This document shows, piece by piece, positions 46,093 through 56,048 of a stretch of 64,000 nucleotides of DNA. This stretch comes from Streptomyces ipomoeae 91-03. Lineage in GTDB: Bacteria; Actinomycetota; Actinomycetes; Streptomycetales; Streptomycetaceae. The notes beneath the pieces are model-generated. The model saw only the letters and a list, made by a program, of their open reading frames with translations. It did no database searches and was not told where the DNA came from. The DNA is taken from contig NZ_AEJC01000638.1 in the NCBI RefSeq assembly GCF_000317595.1, positions 1 through 64,000 of the forward strand, written 5' to 3'. How positions within the stretch are numbered: the first letter of the stretch is position 1; each line of letters starts with the position of its first letter. The position numbers and the translations under genes are program-made.

Positions 46093-49000
46093 CGCTAGCG
46101 CTCGGCTGTCTCTACTAGGTTCGCAACACCATAGGCGTCGATGAGTAGTAGCTGATCTAGTAGATCAAGAATCTGAGTACGGCTTGAAATCGAAGTGGCT
46201 TGCGCATATGCCCGAATCAATAGCTCGCCAACATGCCGGGCATCCGCTGCTGCACGGGTCCGGATGTCTCCGGCATCCTGTCCATGGATTTCGACGAATC
46301 GGCGAGCACATTCCAAGGCCAAGTAATCAACGCGATCAGGTGCGTGCTCAAGACTGATTAGCAGCTGCGGCAGAGCGTCTTCAAAAGAGGCAGAACTTAT
46401 TAGTTGCGTGAGGGGGTCTCTAAGAGGGCGAAGACGTTCACCACGCACAACTGATGCGACCTCAGCAATTGCCTGGCGCACCTCGTGCTCCGGGTCATTA
46501 ATCAGCTGCTCGAAGGCTCGCAGGGTAACGACTGTATCGGCTGTACTCGATAGCCCTTGCGCGCACGAGTTGGCGGCTCCAGTGCGACTCGCTACGTCGC
46601 CCCCCGAGAGCACTGAATCCAGCAAGTCTGGCATGCTCCATTGCATGGCAGCTAGGGCGGCTAGTTGCCCGCCAGATTTTCTTGTCTCAAAGTTATTCGA
46701 ATGCAACATTCGTTCAATAACAGGTCTTGCAACGTCAGGGCTTCCAAAGCCGATGTGAGCGATGAGTCGCACCACGGTGTGCGTAGCCAAGAGTGAATCA
46801 TCTGTATTAATGAGTTGGGTGAACGCTCGTAGAGCCTCAGGTCGAGCATGGCGCATGGAAGCATGGATCAGGTGAGCAACGCAGGAGCGCACCGTGATAG
46901 CCGGGTCCTCAGCCATCCCGTCTAGTGCCGGAAGAACCAATGCCGTACGAGAACCGTCGGTGTCGTAGATGATGAGGTCACCCAGAACCTCTGCGGCGCT
47001 TCCACGCGAAGAGTTAATTCCCGATGTGTAAAGATCTCGCCCCTGGGTGTGCTCCTGATTGGTAGTCTGCACGCTCAAGCTGCCGTCGACCGGATCGCCA
47101 GCACTTGTTGCACGATCAAGGATGATTCGAAAAATATCCTCAGGTACCGACCGAAGGTACTTCCGGAGAGCAGAGCCAAGCCAACGGTCGTTTGCGGGCT
47201 GCCCGAAGGAAGCAATGTGGCGAACTACTTGAAACACTGCTGTTGGGTCGGCTAGCGCCTCGGCCTCCCCAAGTCCCATGAGAATCGCATCACTGTAAGC
47301 GGGATGGATGGTGTCATCAAATCGGAGAGCAAGCCGAGAGAACCTCTCGGGTTCACGCTTCGTTTGTTCGTGCAGTACATGGGACTGCTCGTACGCACCG
47401 CCAGTATTGGTCTGCCAGTCGGTTCTTTCAGAGTTGTGTTTTGCCATTGCGCTCAACCACTGCTCATCGTTCATATGAGCGGCGGCAGCTTGACTGATGG
47501 GAGCACCGATAAATCCACCCATAATTCCCTGAGGCGCTGCCGGCTGATCGGCACCGATCTTTCGACGCAGTTCCCCGAGCCGACGACGACCCTGTGGTGA
47601 AAGGCGATCTTCTTCCAGCGCTGACAGAAGGTTGAACTGGTGCCAATCAGACGGCTTGGAGTTCCACGGAAAACGAACTTCGAGAATCGCACCTTCAAGC
47701 CTGGAAAACATCTCATCTGACATGAACTGGCTAGTGCTCTGAATCAGTTCACGTGCTTTCCAGACGGCATTCGCGGCATAATACCCACTGATGAACCGAT
47801 GATTCCCTTGAAGTAGGAGCTCACCCGCCCACTCGGCATAGTGACTGCCCGCCGCTCGCAGCGTTTCGTAAGCAAGCCATTGCGCAGTGTCGTGAGGGCT
47901 AGATGTGAGGCTTTCGAGGATGGGCCGAACTGACGCGGCGTCCCTCTCAACAATGTTACGAATTGCTGTAACAGCACCTGCTAGAAGTGCCCCTTCAAGT
48001 TGGCGACTGCTCCTTCCTGGGTGGCGATAGGAGAAATGCCTGTCCCTAATAGGTCGGCCATCGCTCTCCTCGTATGCCGTTGCAGCCATCACTTGCAGCA
48101 TGTAGGGGATGAGGCGTTCGCAAAAAAGATCGGGGGCACCAGCTGCCGCGAGCTGCACTAGCTGGATTACGGAGTAATCCTGATCAAGGAGCGCCACGAC
48201 CTTTCCCTCGTCGTCTACGGCCATCGCGCCGGGCCGATCAACAAGGTAGGCAGCCAATAGCTCGACGGTCCAATCTGGCCGCTGCTTACCAAGGTCGTGC
48301 GCAGAGAGCCAAAGTGCATCTTCTGAGCCCGCAAATTGACCAATCCTCACGGCTTCGAGGAGCAATTCGAACAATGGACGGCTCTGGTAGATGTCAGAGA
48401 AACGAGTCACCCATTGCAGCCATCGCGGGTATGCCACTGAATTCTTGTATCCGTGAAGGATTTCAGCAAGGCGATCGGAACTTACTTTTGCAGCAGCAGC
48501 CATCACCCCCAAAGCTTGCTCATGCTCGGCCTTGTTAGTCCCACTAAGCCAGTCATCGATGATGCCTTCCGCATCAAGGCACTCAAACCACGAGGGTGTC
48601 TGGAGGGTCCGCCATAGGCGGGCCTCAAAGTCTGGGTGCGTCTCTTGAACGGTTGCCACCATCTCCCATTCACGGGCTGATGGGTTAGGAATAAATCCAA
48701 GCAGTTTCAATACCACGTCTTTGATATGATATCGAACCGCGGTGCTCGTGAGTACAGATTCAACTTCAAAAGTGAAGCGCTCAGGTTCAAGCTCTCGCAA
48801 GTGGTTCATGATTTGCCGAACCTGCGCGCGGCGGAAAAGTTCTTGCTCCCCGCTCAGCAAGAACTCTACAAGCGACTGATTGCGTTCAATCCAGCCACGG
48901 GCAAACGCATAGTCGAAGAACGTCTCGTGGAAGAAAGCGATCTGCTGGCCATCGCGAACCAAAATATGCTCTGAAACAAGGACATCCGCGTCGACGCTCA

Positions 49001-50949
49001 AATCGTCAGCGTCCAGAGCAGTGATGGGAACAGAGAGCCGCTGTCGCGCGCTTACAGCCTCTGCAAGGGTTGAGATGACCTTGTTAAAGCGAACTGAATT
49101 GCGTCGATGAATGCAATCCGTCAGCTTGCGCCTCCAGAACGCATCGAAAAGGTTTTTCGTAGTTTGAAATGTCAACGCTTCTTCATCGCCAGCGATGCCC
49201 TTCAGCAGCACGAGATGCAGCGGGGAACGAAGAAGCTTTTTCTGGCGTTCATTTAGAGCAGCTGCATCCAATCCCATCGCGCGGACAGAATCTATGACTT
49301 GCTGCTCGGAGAGGTCACTAACCTCAACATGCGCACAACGCTTGGCATCGACCAGTTCGCGAATCCTGTGGTCGTTCTCAACGTCAAATTTGCGACAGGC
49401 AAAAACAACGGTCATATTAGGGAAGGCTGACGCTTCGCGTACCAGATCTGCGACGGCCTGAAAGTTATCCGGCATTCGACCTGATGCGAGGCTAACGGCA
49501 TCCAGCTGGTCCACAATCAGAAGGCTTGGACGTTCACCGGATACCGCAGCAAGCGCAGTGACAGGAGAAACCTCCAGGCCGATCCTGTTTCCCAGCTCAG
49601 TTGTAGAAGAGAAGGGATCGAGACGATCAAGGCGGAAAGCAAGAACTGATACCGCAGATGTATCAAGAGTGCTATAGACCTGCTGGAGTGAAGCGCTCTT
49701 TCCGCCACCACCATGCCCCATCAGCAACAACAGCTTATCCGGCCCGTTCACCAGATCAACCAGTCGATCTGCCTCGGTTCGAGCAATGGTGGGTTGCAGC
49801 AACTCACGCTGGATGCTTGAAGCCCACCCTTCGGTGACTGCATTAACCTGTTCTGCAATACCGATCGCGTTAATCAAATGAGCCCGACTCAGCCCATACG
49901 TACCCAGACGAGATTCAATTGCTGGAGCATCGAGCGTGACACCAAGAGCATTTTGAACCAAGTCTCCCAGGCCAACAGCAGAAAGACTTCCGGCAGCGCC
50001 CACCAAGAGAAGTTCAGACAAGGCTGCGTTCATACTCACGATGTCCTGCTCATCTGGCCATGAGATCCAGAAACCTCTCAACACTCTCCAGGCCACTTCC
50101 GGTGACCCAAAGATTTTTTCGGATGACAGATCCCCGAATGGGTCTTGGAGATCCTTAGTTAGCCAGTCTTTAACAAAGGATTCATGGGTTCCTGAGCGCC
50201 TCGCTCGGTCGGCCAGCTCTTGAAGGGAACTAGCTGGAAGGAGCGAAATGAAGCGAAACTGGCGGCCACTCTCGACGTGGCGGCGAACGTTCGCCCAGAT
50301 TCCCTTGTCATCGAGAGACTTTACCGTCCAACCATTCGCGTTACCGTTCTGCCGCTTTAGTTGATGAACTTCTACAGTGTCGCCATAGCGATAGGTGAAC
50401 TCGGCTCCTTGACCTAAGGGCTGTCCCGTAAATGATCTACGGCATGCTGGTTGACCTGCTCGTTTCCCGTCACTCGGCGAGGGTGAGGTTGTGCAGGCGG
50501 GCGATACCGAGCATGGCGTGGTGGACGCCGTCGCCTTTCAGCGGCAGTCGCGCAGATCTTCCAGCTCTTCATCCGGGCGAATACGTGCTCGACGCGGGCG
50601 CGGACCTTGCGGTGGGAGGCGTTGTGCTCTTCCTGCCAGGCCGGGAGTTCGGCCTGGCCGCGTTCGCGGCGGTGCGGGATGACCAGGCCGGTGCCCCGGT
50701 AGCCGCCGTCCGCGATCACGGTCGTCTTTCCGACGGCGTCCTTTGCGCCGGACAGTTCCCACGCCTTGCAATCGTTGCGGTTGCCCGGCAGTGGCCGGCC
50801 GACGGCGACGACGAGCCGGGTGTCGGCGTCGATGACGACCTGGTGGTTGGTGGAGTACCGGTAGTTCTAATAGGTCATCGGTGAGCCCGAGCGCGTGAGC
50901 GCAAGGGCCGCCAGGCGAGGCAGAAGGCTGCCGTTCTGGGACTGGATCC

Positions 50950-51245
50950 CCGTGCTCAGACCGGCCCTGCCTCGCCCGCGCCCTGCCGGGCGGAGACCTT
51001 CGGTAGTTCCGGGACCTTGATCTCTCGTCAAAGACCGGTCCCGCCCGGCAGAAGCCCAGAACCCACCGGTTTCATGTCCCCAGCCCGCCGACAGGGGCCG
51101 ACCTCTCAGCAGTTCGCGAGCCCCAGAGCTCTCCAGCAGACCGAGGTCCCTGCCGGTCGCTGGAGACACGAACGGCTCATGAGATGGCGTGCCTTGAGCA
51201 CTTCTATTAGAGCGCCGCGTGCTCCGCACAGGACCGATCTGCAGG
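50950..51245 (+). ncRNA. IS110 bridge RNA (target- and donor-binding loops)
   Basis: Non-coding leader between the left IS end and the recombinase gene. Hairpin 1: CTGCCGGGCGG 50983-50993 pairs with 51041-51051, then GACC/GGTC. Its loop contains CGGTAGTTC (51001-51009), identical to the left target at 50859-50867, and GTCAAAG (51027-51033), complementary at 6 of 7 positions to the right target CTTCGAC. Further 3', CATGAGATG (51178-51186) equals the right IS end, and CTATTAG (51204-51210) is the exact complement of the left end CTAATAG. This is the four-guide layout described for IS621 bridge RNAs. The outer limits of the RNA are estimates. Confidence 0.82.
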
Positions 51246-51264
51246 TTGAAATGGAGGTACAAGG

Positions 51265-52500
51265 TTGAGCGCGATCTTCTGCGGCATCGACTGGGCGGAA
51301 GGGCACCACGACATAGCCCTGGTCGACCAAAACGGCGCCCAGGTGGCCAAGCTGCGCATCAGTGACGACAGCGCTGGTTTCCATGCGCTGATGGAACTAC
51401 TGACCCGGCACGGTGACACTGCGGAGGATCCGATCCCGGTCGCCATCGAGACCCCGCGCGGCCTCCTTGTCGCCTCCTTGCGGGCAACCGGCCGCCAGAT
51501 CTACGCGATCAACCCCCTGGCCGCCGCCCGCTATCGCGATCGCGCCAGCGTCTCCCGAGCCAAGTCCGACGCAGCCGACGCCCGGGTCCTGGCCAACATC
51601 CTGCGGACCGACCGGCACGCCCACCGGCCCCTGCCCGATGACAGCGAAGCCGGACAGGCCGTCGCTGTCCTGGCCCGTGCTCACCAGGACGCGATCTGGG
51701 ACCGGCAGCAGATGATCAATCGGCTCCGCTCGCACCTGCGCGAGTACTATCCGGCCGCCCTCACGGCCTTCCACGGCCCCGGAAAACCCGGACTCGACTC
51801 GCCACGCGCCCGCCTGATCCTGGCTGCCGCACCGACGCCAGCCGACGCCGCCAGACTCACCCGCAGCCAGCTGCGCGCACTCCTCAAGCGCGGCGAGCGC
51901 CCACGCTGCGGAATCGAAGCCGAGGTCGAGCGGCTTCGGGACATCTTCCGCGCGGACCACCTCCGCCAGTTGCCCCAGGTCGAACAGGCCTTGGGACACC
52001 AAGCAACGGCGCTCATCCGGCAGGTCGACGCCGCTTGCATCAGCGTCGCCCAACTCGCAGCAGCAACGGAGAAGGCATTCCTCGCGCATCCGGATGCCGA
52101 CATCATCACGAGCTTCCCGGGTCTGTCCGTACTGTCCGGAGCACGCGTCCTCGCCGAGATCGGAGATGACCGCGAACGTTTCGCGGACGCCCGAGCCATG
52201 AAGGCATACGCCGGCGCGGCCCCCATTACACGGGCCTCGGGCCGCAGCCACGTCGTCGTGGCCCGAACCGTCAAGAACCAACGACTGGCCTCGGCCGGGC
52301 ACATGTGGGCCTTCGCGGCCCTCCGCACCCAGGCTCCACGCGCCCACTATGACCGACGACGAGCTGGCGGAGAACGCCACACCGCAGCTCTCAGAAACCT
52401 GTTCAACAAGCTTCTCGGCTGCCTCTACCACTGCCTACGGCGCCGCACGCTTTACGACCCCGATCGGGCCTTCGCAGCGGCCCTGGACCTTGCTGCCTGA
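51265..52500 (+). CDS. IS110-family bridge recombinase (transposase)
   Basis: 411 aa. N-terminal RuvC-like DEDD domain: FCGIDWAEGHHDIALVDQ, VAIETPRGLLVASL, and SRAKSDAADARVLANIL. C-terminal Tnp (transposase_20) domain with ITSFPGLSVLSGARVLAEIG and the conserved Ser region YAGAAPITRASGRS. It directs seamless recombination using the RNA encoded just upstream. GTG/TTG start at 51265 after GGAGGTACAAG. The frame is intact, so the element is probably active. Confidence 0.93.
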   Translation: MSAIFCGIDWAEGHHDIALVDQNGAQVAKLRISDDSAGFHALMELLTRHGDTAEDPIPVAIETPRGLLVASLRATGRQIYAINPLAAARYRDRASVSRAKSDAADARVLANILRTDRHAHRPLPDDSEAGQAVAVLARAHQDAIWDRQQMINRLRSHLREYYPAALTAFHGPGKPGLDSPRARLILAAAPTPADAARLTRSQLRALLKRGERPRCGIEAEVERLRDIFRADHLRQLPQVEQALGHQATALIRQVDAACISVAQLAAATEKAFLAHPDADIITSFPGLSVLSGARVLAEIGDDRERFADARAMKAYAGAAPITRASGRSHVVVARTVKNQRLASAGHMWAFAALRTQAPRAHYDRRRAGGERHTAALRNLFNKLLGCLYHCLRRRTLYDPDRAFAAALDLAA

Positions 52501-53216
52501 GCCCTTACTTGACCTGCCAGCGACATGAGATGTCTTCGACTGCTCGGCGATGCTGTGGTCGCGGGTCGGCACCAGGGTTCCGTCCGCGATCAGCACGGTG
52601 TCCTTGCGGAACCGTTTGCGCTGCTGGAGCGCGAGCGACGGCCCGAGGCGGTCGACGATGCGGTCGGCCGCCGACTTCGATACCCCGAACAACAGGGCGA
52701 GCTGGCGCAGGGTGAGGTTCGTGCGCCAGTACGCGGCGACCAGCAGGACCCGGTCCTCCAGCGGCAGGCTCCAGGGCCGGCCCTTACGGACCGGATCCGC
52801 GCCCTCCCGCCGCAAGGCGGTGATCAGCTTGCTGAACTGACGCGGACTCAGCCCGGTGAACGGGGCTATCCAAGACGGCTCCGACGCCGTGATCACACCA
52901 GCCACACCAAGATCATCTCACCCGTGACCAGCAGTTACGGGACAACCCTTAGCTCATCAATGTCCTCAACAGTTACAGACTGACCCGTGCCGAGAAGTAC
53001 GTACAGAAGATGCCGAATCGTCCAGGCACCTTCGTAGCGGTTACCGAATTTGTCAGCCTCACCCCCCGGTCGAGGACTCATGAAACTCTCCGTTCCTGCT
53101 GTGAGTCGCGCGCAATTTTATTCATTTGCAACTAAGGAGACCGCATCTCGGCCCCCACCTTCCTTGCTACCATTCTACTACTTCTTGCTATCGAGTTGTC
53201 GCGCTAAGTGACGCCC

Positions 53217-53946
53217 CTAGTTGGACCGCCCAGATGCGGCAAGCGCAGCCAGCACAGGAATCGCCGCGATCTTCTCGGCGGTGAGGTCGTTCCACACCAA
53301 CCCTGACGGCCGGCGTCGATTGGTGCAGGGGATCACCTCGTCGGGTGTGACGATGTAGTCCACGGAAAAATCATGCTCGGTTTCGGGGATGTCGTCGTCG
53401 ATGACCTGGAGTGTATGGACGGGTGCGACGATCACCGTCTGATCTGTCACGAGACCCGCCTCGATCAACAGCGCAACCTCAAGGTCGGAGTACCCGGCCC
53501 CCTTGCCGATGCGCGCCCCGGATCGGTTCACGGCGACACTGCCGCACACCACCACGTCGATAGGTTCCATCGACTCTGGCGCAAGCCGGCGGGCGACTTG
53601 AGCCGCACCCTTCTTCTCGGCAGCTTCCTCGGGCGGAAGCCCCAGGTTCTTGGGGTCGAGCAGGTAGAAGGGTTCGAGCGACGCCATACGCGAGACGGCC
53701 ATGTAAACGCGCTTGCCGTCATGAAGAGCACGAACACGTACCGGAAGCTGCGCCCAGTCAGGGTTGGCCTTCACAGTGGTGGCGCGTCGCCAGAAGTCTT
53801 GACCGGCCAGTTGCTCCGCGGTGGCTTCAGCACCGTAGAAGCCAGGAATCTTGCCGTACGAATCGGCGGGTGCGCCGCCGCCGTCGATGAGGCGACGCCA
53901 CACCTTCTCGCGCAGCTCCTGCTTAGCCTGGTCGATGCCGTTCACG
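53217..53946 (-). CDS. 5-formyltetrahydrofolate cyclo-ligase family protein
   Basis: 242 aa from GTG 53946. Family core: KQELREKVWRRLIDG at the N-terminus, and the nucleotide/substrate-binding GARIGKGAGYSDLEVALLIE near residue 160, followed by VAPVHTLQVID. The fold is MTHFS-like. Relatives in actinobacterial gene cassettes are annotated this way, but the ligase activity is not assured. It lies 16 bp after the XRE-TPR regulator stop and is probably co-transcribed. The last 85 bp have a diverged copy at 45970. Confidence 0.8.
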
Positions 53947-53962
53947 TGCAACCCCGCCCTAC

Positions 53963-55129
53963 TTAGATAGCTGCCATCAGGGCCAGCAGCCGATCGTTGA
54001 TCTCCTGTGCCCACGGCTCCTGTCGCCACTGCCGAAGCTCGCGCTCAGCAGAGAACGCCAGGTTAAGACCGCCGCCGCCCCGCGTCAGCTCCACGGCATC
54101 AATCGTCCGGTGCATGGCCGCCGCTGCCTCGTCGAACTTCCGTTGCCGGATGAGCGCCAAGGTCAGGTTTCCGAGCGCGATGGCCTGAGATTTCTTCTTG
54201 GCAGCGAGCGCCCGCGTGGTCATACGGAGGATCGGTTCGGCCCGTTCGGGAAGATCCAGGAACAGGTAACACGAACCAGCGAGCCGGTTGTACTCGTTGA
54301 TCGTGTAGTACGGCGCGGCCACGTCATCGGGGTGAGCGCGGTCGAACTGATCTTCCGCCTTCTTCAGCGCTGCTTCGCACTCGGTGAGCGCGCCCGTCAT
54401 GGCGTGTCCCTCGGCAACGTGAAGAAGGCTCAATCCAGTGAGTGAGGGACTGACCAGTGTGGCGACGTCGGCTGCTTGCTGGGCAAGCGTTGCCCCTCTC
54501 CGGGGGTTCTTCTCACCGTAGAGCGCGACGTAGGACATCCGCAGCGTTGCGTACGCCTCGATAGATGGATCGCGGACGTGGCGAGCAGCGTCGACTGCTT
54601 CTTGAAAGTAGCTGAGGGGTGCATGGTGGTCGCGGCGTTGACTGACGTCCCATACCAACTGCCCCATGAACGTTGCCGAGTCAGCTTCGACTTCGTACAG
54701 CGCCCGGCGCACGCGCGGGTTCGCTGCGTTCTCCCGGAGGAACTTCACCTGGCCGTGCAGTTGTCCAGCTCGACCAAGCAGCGCCGTCGATGCTTCTTTG
54801 TCATACGACTCATCCAACTGCCGCAGCCGCTCGTGCAGGTAGGCAACCACCATCAGGTCAGCAGACGCTGGATTCTCCAGGGCATACGTCATGCGGTCAC
54901 TGGGGTGAGTGTCGGTAACCGTCACGTCGTCGAGCAGCGCTTGAAGTTCCTCTGCCGACACCCGGAGCGCACTCGCCAGTTTTGGCCGCAACCATGCTTG
55001 TGGTTCGGTGTCGGCACTCTCCCAGCGACCTACCGTGGAACGCTCGACACCGAGGTACTCGGCAAGCCCCTCCTGTGTGAAGCCTGCCGCTTTACGCCGC
55101 CTGGCGAGGCGTATCCGCTTCGCTGCCAT
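53963..55129 (-). CDS. XRE-family regulator with TPR-like C-terminus
   Basis: 388 aa. N-terminal XRE helix-turn-helix: RRRKAAGFTQEGLAEYLGVE then RSTVGRWESADTEPQ. The remaining 300 residues are TPR-like helical repeats (YFQEAVDAARHV, TECEAALKKAEDQFDRAH, IRQRKFDEAAAAMHRTIDAV). ATG 55129 is chosen because GGAGGG lies 7 nt upstream; an ATG two codons earlier is too close to it. It is divergent from the resolvase-like operon across a 218-bp promoter region. Similar regulators sense small molecules or peptides; the signal here is unknown. Confidence 0.85.
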   Translation of the reverse strand: MAAKRIRLARRRKAAGFTQEGLAEYLGVERSTVGRWESADTEPQAWLRPKLASALRVSAEELQALLDDVTVTDTHPSDRMTYALENPASADLMVVAYLHERLRQLDESYDKEASTALLGRAGQLHGQVKFLRENAANPRVRRALYEVEADSATFMGQLVWDVSQRRDHHAPLSYFQEAVDAARHVRDPSIEAYATLRMSYVALYGEKNPRRGATLAQQAADVATLVSPSLTGLSLLHVAEGHAMTGALTECEAALKKAEDQFDRAHPDDVAAPYYTINEYNRLAGSCYLFLDLPERAEPILRMTTRALAAKKKSQAIALGNLTLALIRQRKFDEAAAAMHRTIDAVELTRGGGGLNLAFSAERELRQWRQEPWAQEINDRLLALMAAI

Positions 55130-55347
55130 CGCCATCCCTCCGGGTGTATGGGGCGGGCTATCACCATAGTCACGTTGACCGCATCCGTGCAGGCCAGCCC
55201 GAAGAGTGCAACACGGATGCGTCATTGGTGCGGCACCTTTGCTGTGGCGTTTGCGCAGGTCAAACCGCTTGTCTGGCATGCAGGTTGGCGAGCGGTTGAG
55301 GACGGTGCCACCGCTCGCCAGCCGTTCCAGTCCGCCAGGAGGAACGG

Positions 55348-55677
55348 ATGCCACCAGCCATGTTCGGCTACATGCGGCTCACCGCAGGCGAAGACAGCAG
55401 CGACGAAATCCAGACCATCCAAACGGAGTTGGCAACTCACGCCACCCGCGAAGGCTTCTCCTTGGAGCGGGTGTTCATCGAACGCCTCGGTTCTGACGAC
55501 GAGTCGGCGTTCTTCACGCTTGTCGACGCCCTCAAGACCACCGAGATCAAGCACGTCATCGTGCCGTCGCTGTGGCACTTCGCCCGGTTGCCCGGACTCC
55601 AAGCGGCCATGCGCGACCACATCGAACGTGAAATCGGCGCGCGCCTCTACATCGTGCAGGGGGTGAGGACGCGGTGA
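55348..55677 (+). CDS. Serine-resolvase-like small protein 1
   Basis: 109 aa with the overall pattern of a resolvase catalytic domain fold: FGYMRLTAGEDSSDEIQTIQ at the N-terminus, a middle REGFSLERVFIERLG, then IKHVIVPSLWHFARLPGL. The catalytic Arg-Val-Ser-Thr motif of true recombinases is replaced by RLTAGED, and there is no DNA-binding C-terminus. Recombination is therefore unlikely. AGGAGGAACGG precedes the ATG. GTGA overlap with the next gene. Confidence 0.65.
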   Translation: MPPAMFGYMRLTAGEDSSDEIQTIQTELATHATREGFSLERVFIERLGSDDESAFFTLVDALKTTEIKHVIVPSLWHFARLPGLQAAMRDHIEREIGARLYIVQGVRTR

Positions 55678-56048
55678 CCACGCCCGCCCCGCTGTGCGTC
55701 GGCTATCTCAGACGGCTCCCCGGTACCGATCCCAAAGAAGAACCGCGCCTCATAGCGGAGCTGTGCGCTTTCGCTAAACGCGAGGGCTTCACCCCTGAGC
55801 TGGTGTTCGTTGAGCGCCATTGGGCACGGACGCTCGCCCTACACGCGCTGACTGCCTACTGCACGCAGCACGACATCCGGAACGTAATCGTGCCGACAGC
55901 CGAGCACCTGAACACAGTGCTGCCGCTCGCGGACATCTCGAAGGAAGAGCTTGCGAAGGACATCGGCGGTCAGGTCTGGATCGTCGCCCCTGAAGAAGAG
56001 GAGCAGTCGTGCCCGCCCCGAAGTGTGAGGAACGGCGGGAGCACATGA
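55674..56048 (+). CDS. Serine-resolvase-like small protein 2
   Basis: 124-aa paralogue of the preceding product: CVGYLRRLPGTDPKEEPRLI, KREGFTPELVFVERHWAR, IRNVIVPTAEHLNTVLPLAD. The active-site Ser motif is again absent, and the C-terminus is acidic. GTG start overlaps the upstream TGA; its TGA overlaps the ATG of the ATPase gene. Coupled translation of all three argues that they work together. Confidence 0.65.
   Translation: MTTPAPLCVGYLRRLPGTDPKEEPRLIAELCAFAKREGFTPELVFVERHWARTLALHALTAYCTQHDIRNVIVPTAEHLNTVLPLADISKEELAKDIGGQVWIVAPEEEEQSCPPRSVRNGGST

Larger units (their letters stand above)
50869..52535 (+). mobile_element. IS110-family insertion sequence (about 1667 bp)
   Basis: Inserted in the transposase gene of the IS5-like element. 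Comparing with the intact copy, the uninterrupted target is GGTAGTT-CT-TCGACTG. Here GTAGTTCT is followed by AATAGGTCATC at the left, and CATGAGATGT precedes CTTCGACTG at the right. A CT dinucleotide therefore remains at both junctions (50867-50868 and 52534-52535), the core expected for IS110 recombination. It contains a leader RNA region and one recombinase gene. Confidence 0.88.
50417..52949 (-). mobile_element. IS5-like element, copy 1, itself split by an IS110 element
   Basis: Ends AGGGCTGTCCCGTAA and TTACGGGACAACCCT are inverted repeats; both flanks are TA (50415-50416 and 52950-52951), a 2-bp target duplication. It is the reverse-oriented, near-identical partner of 62498-63365. Its transposase frame is broken twice: by the IS110 insertion, and by loss of two C residues near 50540-50555 relative to the other copy. 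Confidence 0.92.
46095..53081 (-). pseudogene. Avs-like STAND NTPase with nuclease-like N-terminus, split by nested IS
   Basis: Reconstructed 1483-aa protein. ATG 53081 encodes MSPRPGGEADKFGNRYEGAW up to VEDIDEL; the IS occupies 50417-52949; coding resumes with GQGAEFTYRYGD. Removing the IS plus one TA leaves 4452 bp, an exact reading frame. The N-terminal about 115 residues (EGAWTIRHL, VEVHQLKRQ, WTVKSLDDKGIW) resemble PD-(D/E)xK-type effector domains of antiphage STAND proteins. ATPase: Walker A MGHGGGGKSAS near residue 276, Walker B SLLIVDQLDAV. The long helical C-terminus has HEAT-like units (DPAITVRSCVAHLIHA, DPEHEVRQAIAEVASVV), presumably the sensor. GC and codon use are clearly lower than the host's, indicating transfer. 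Disrupted as it stands. Confidence 0.85.
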
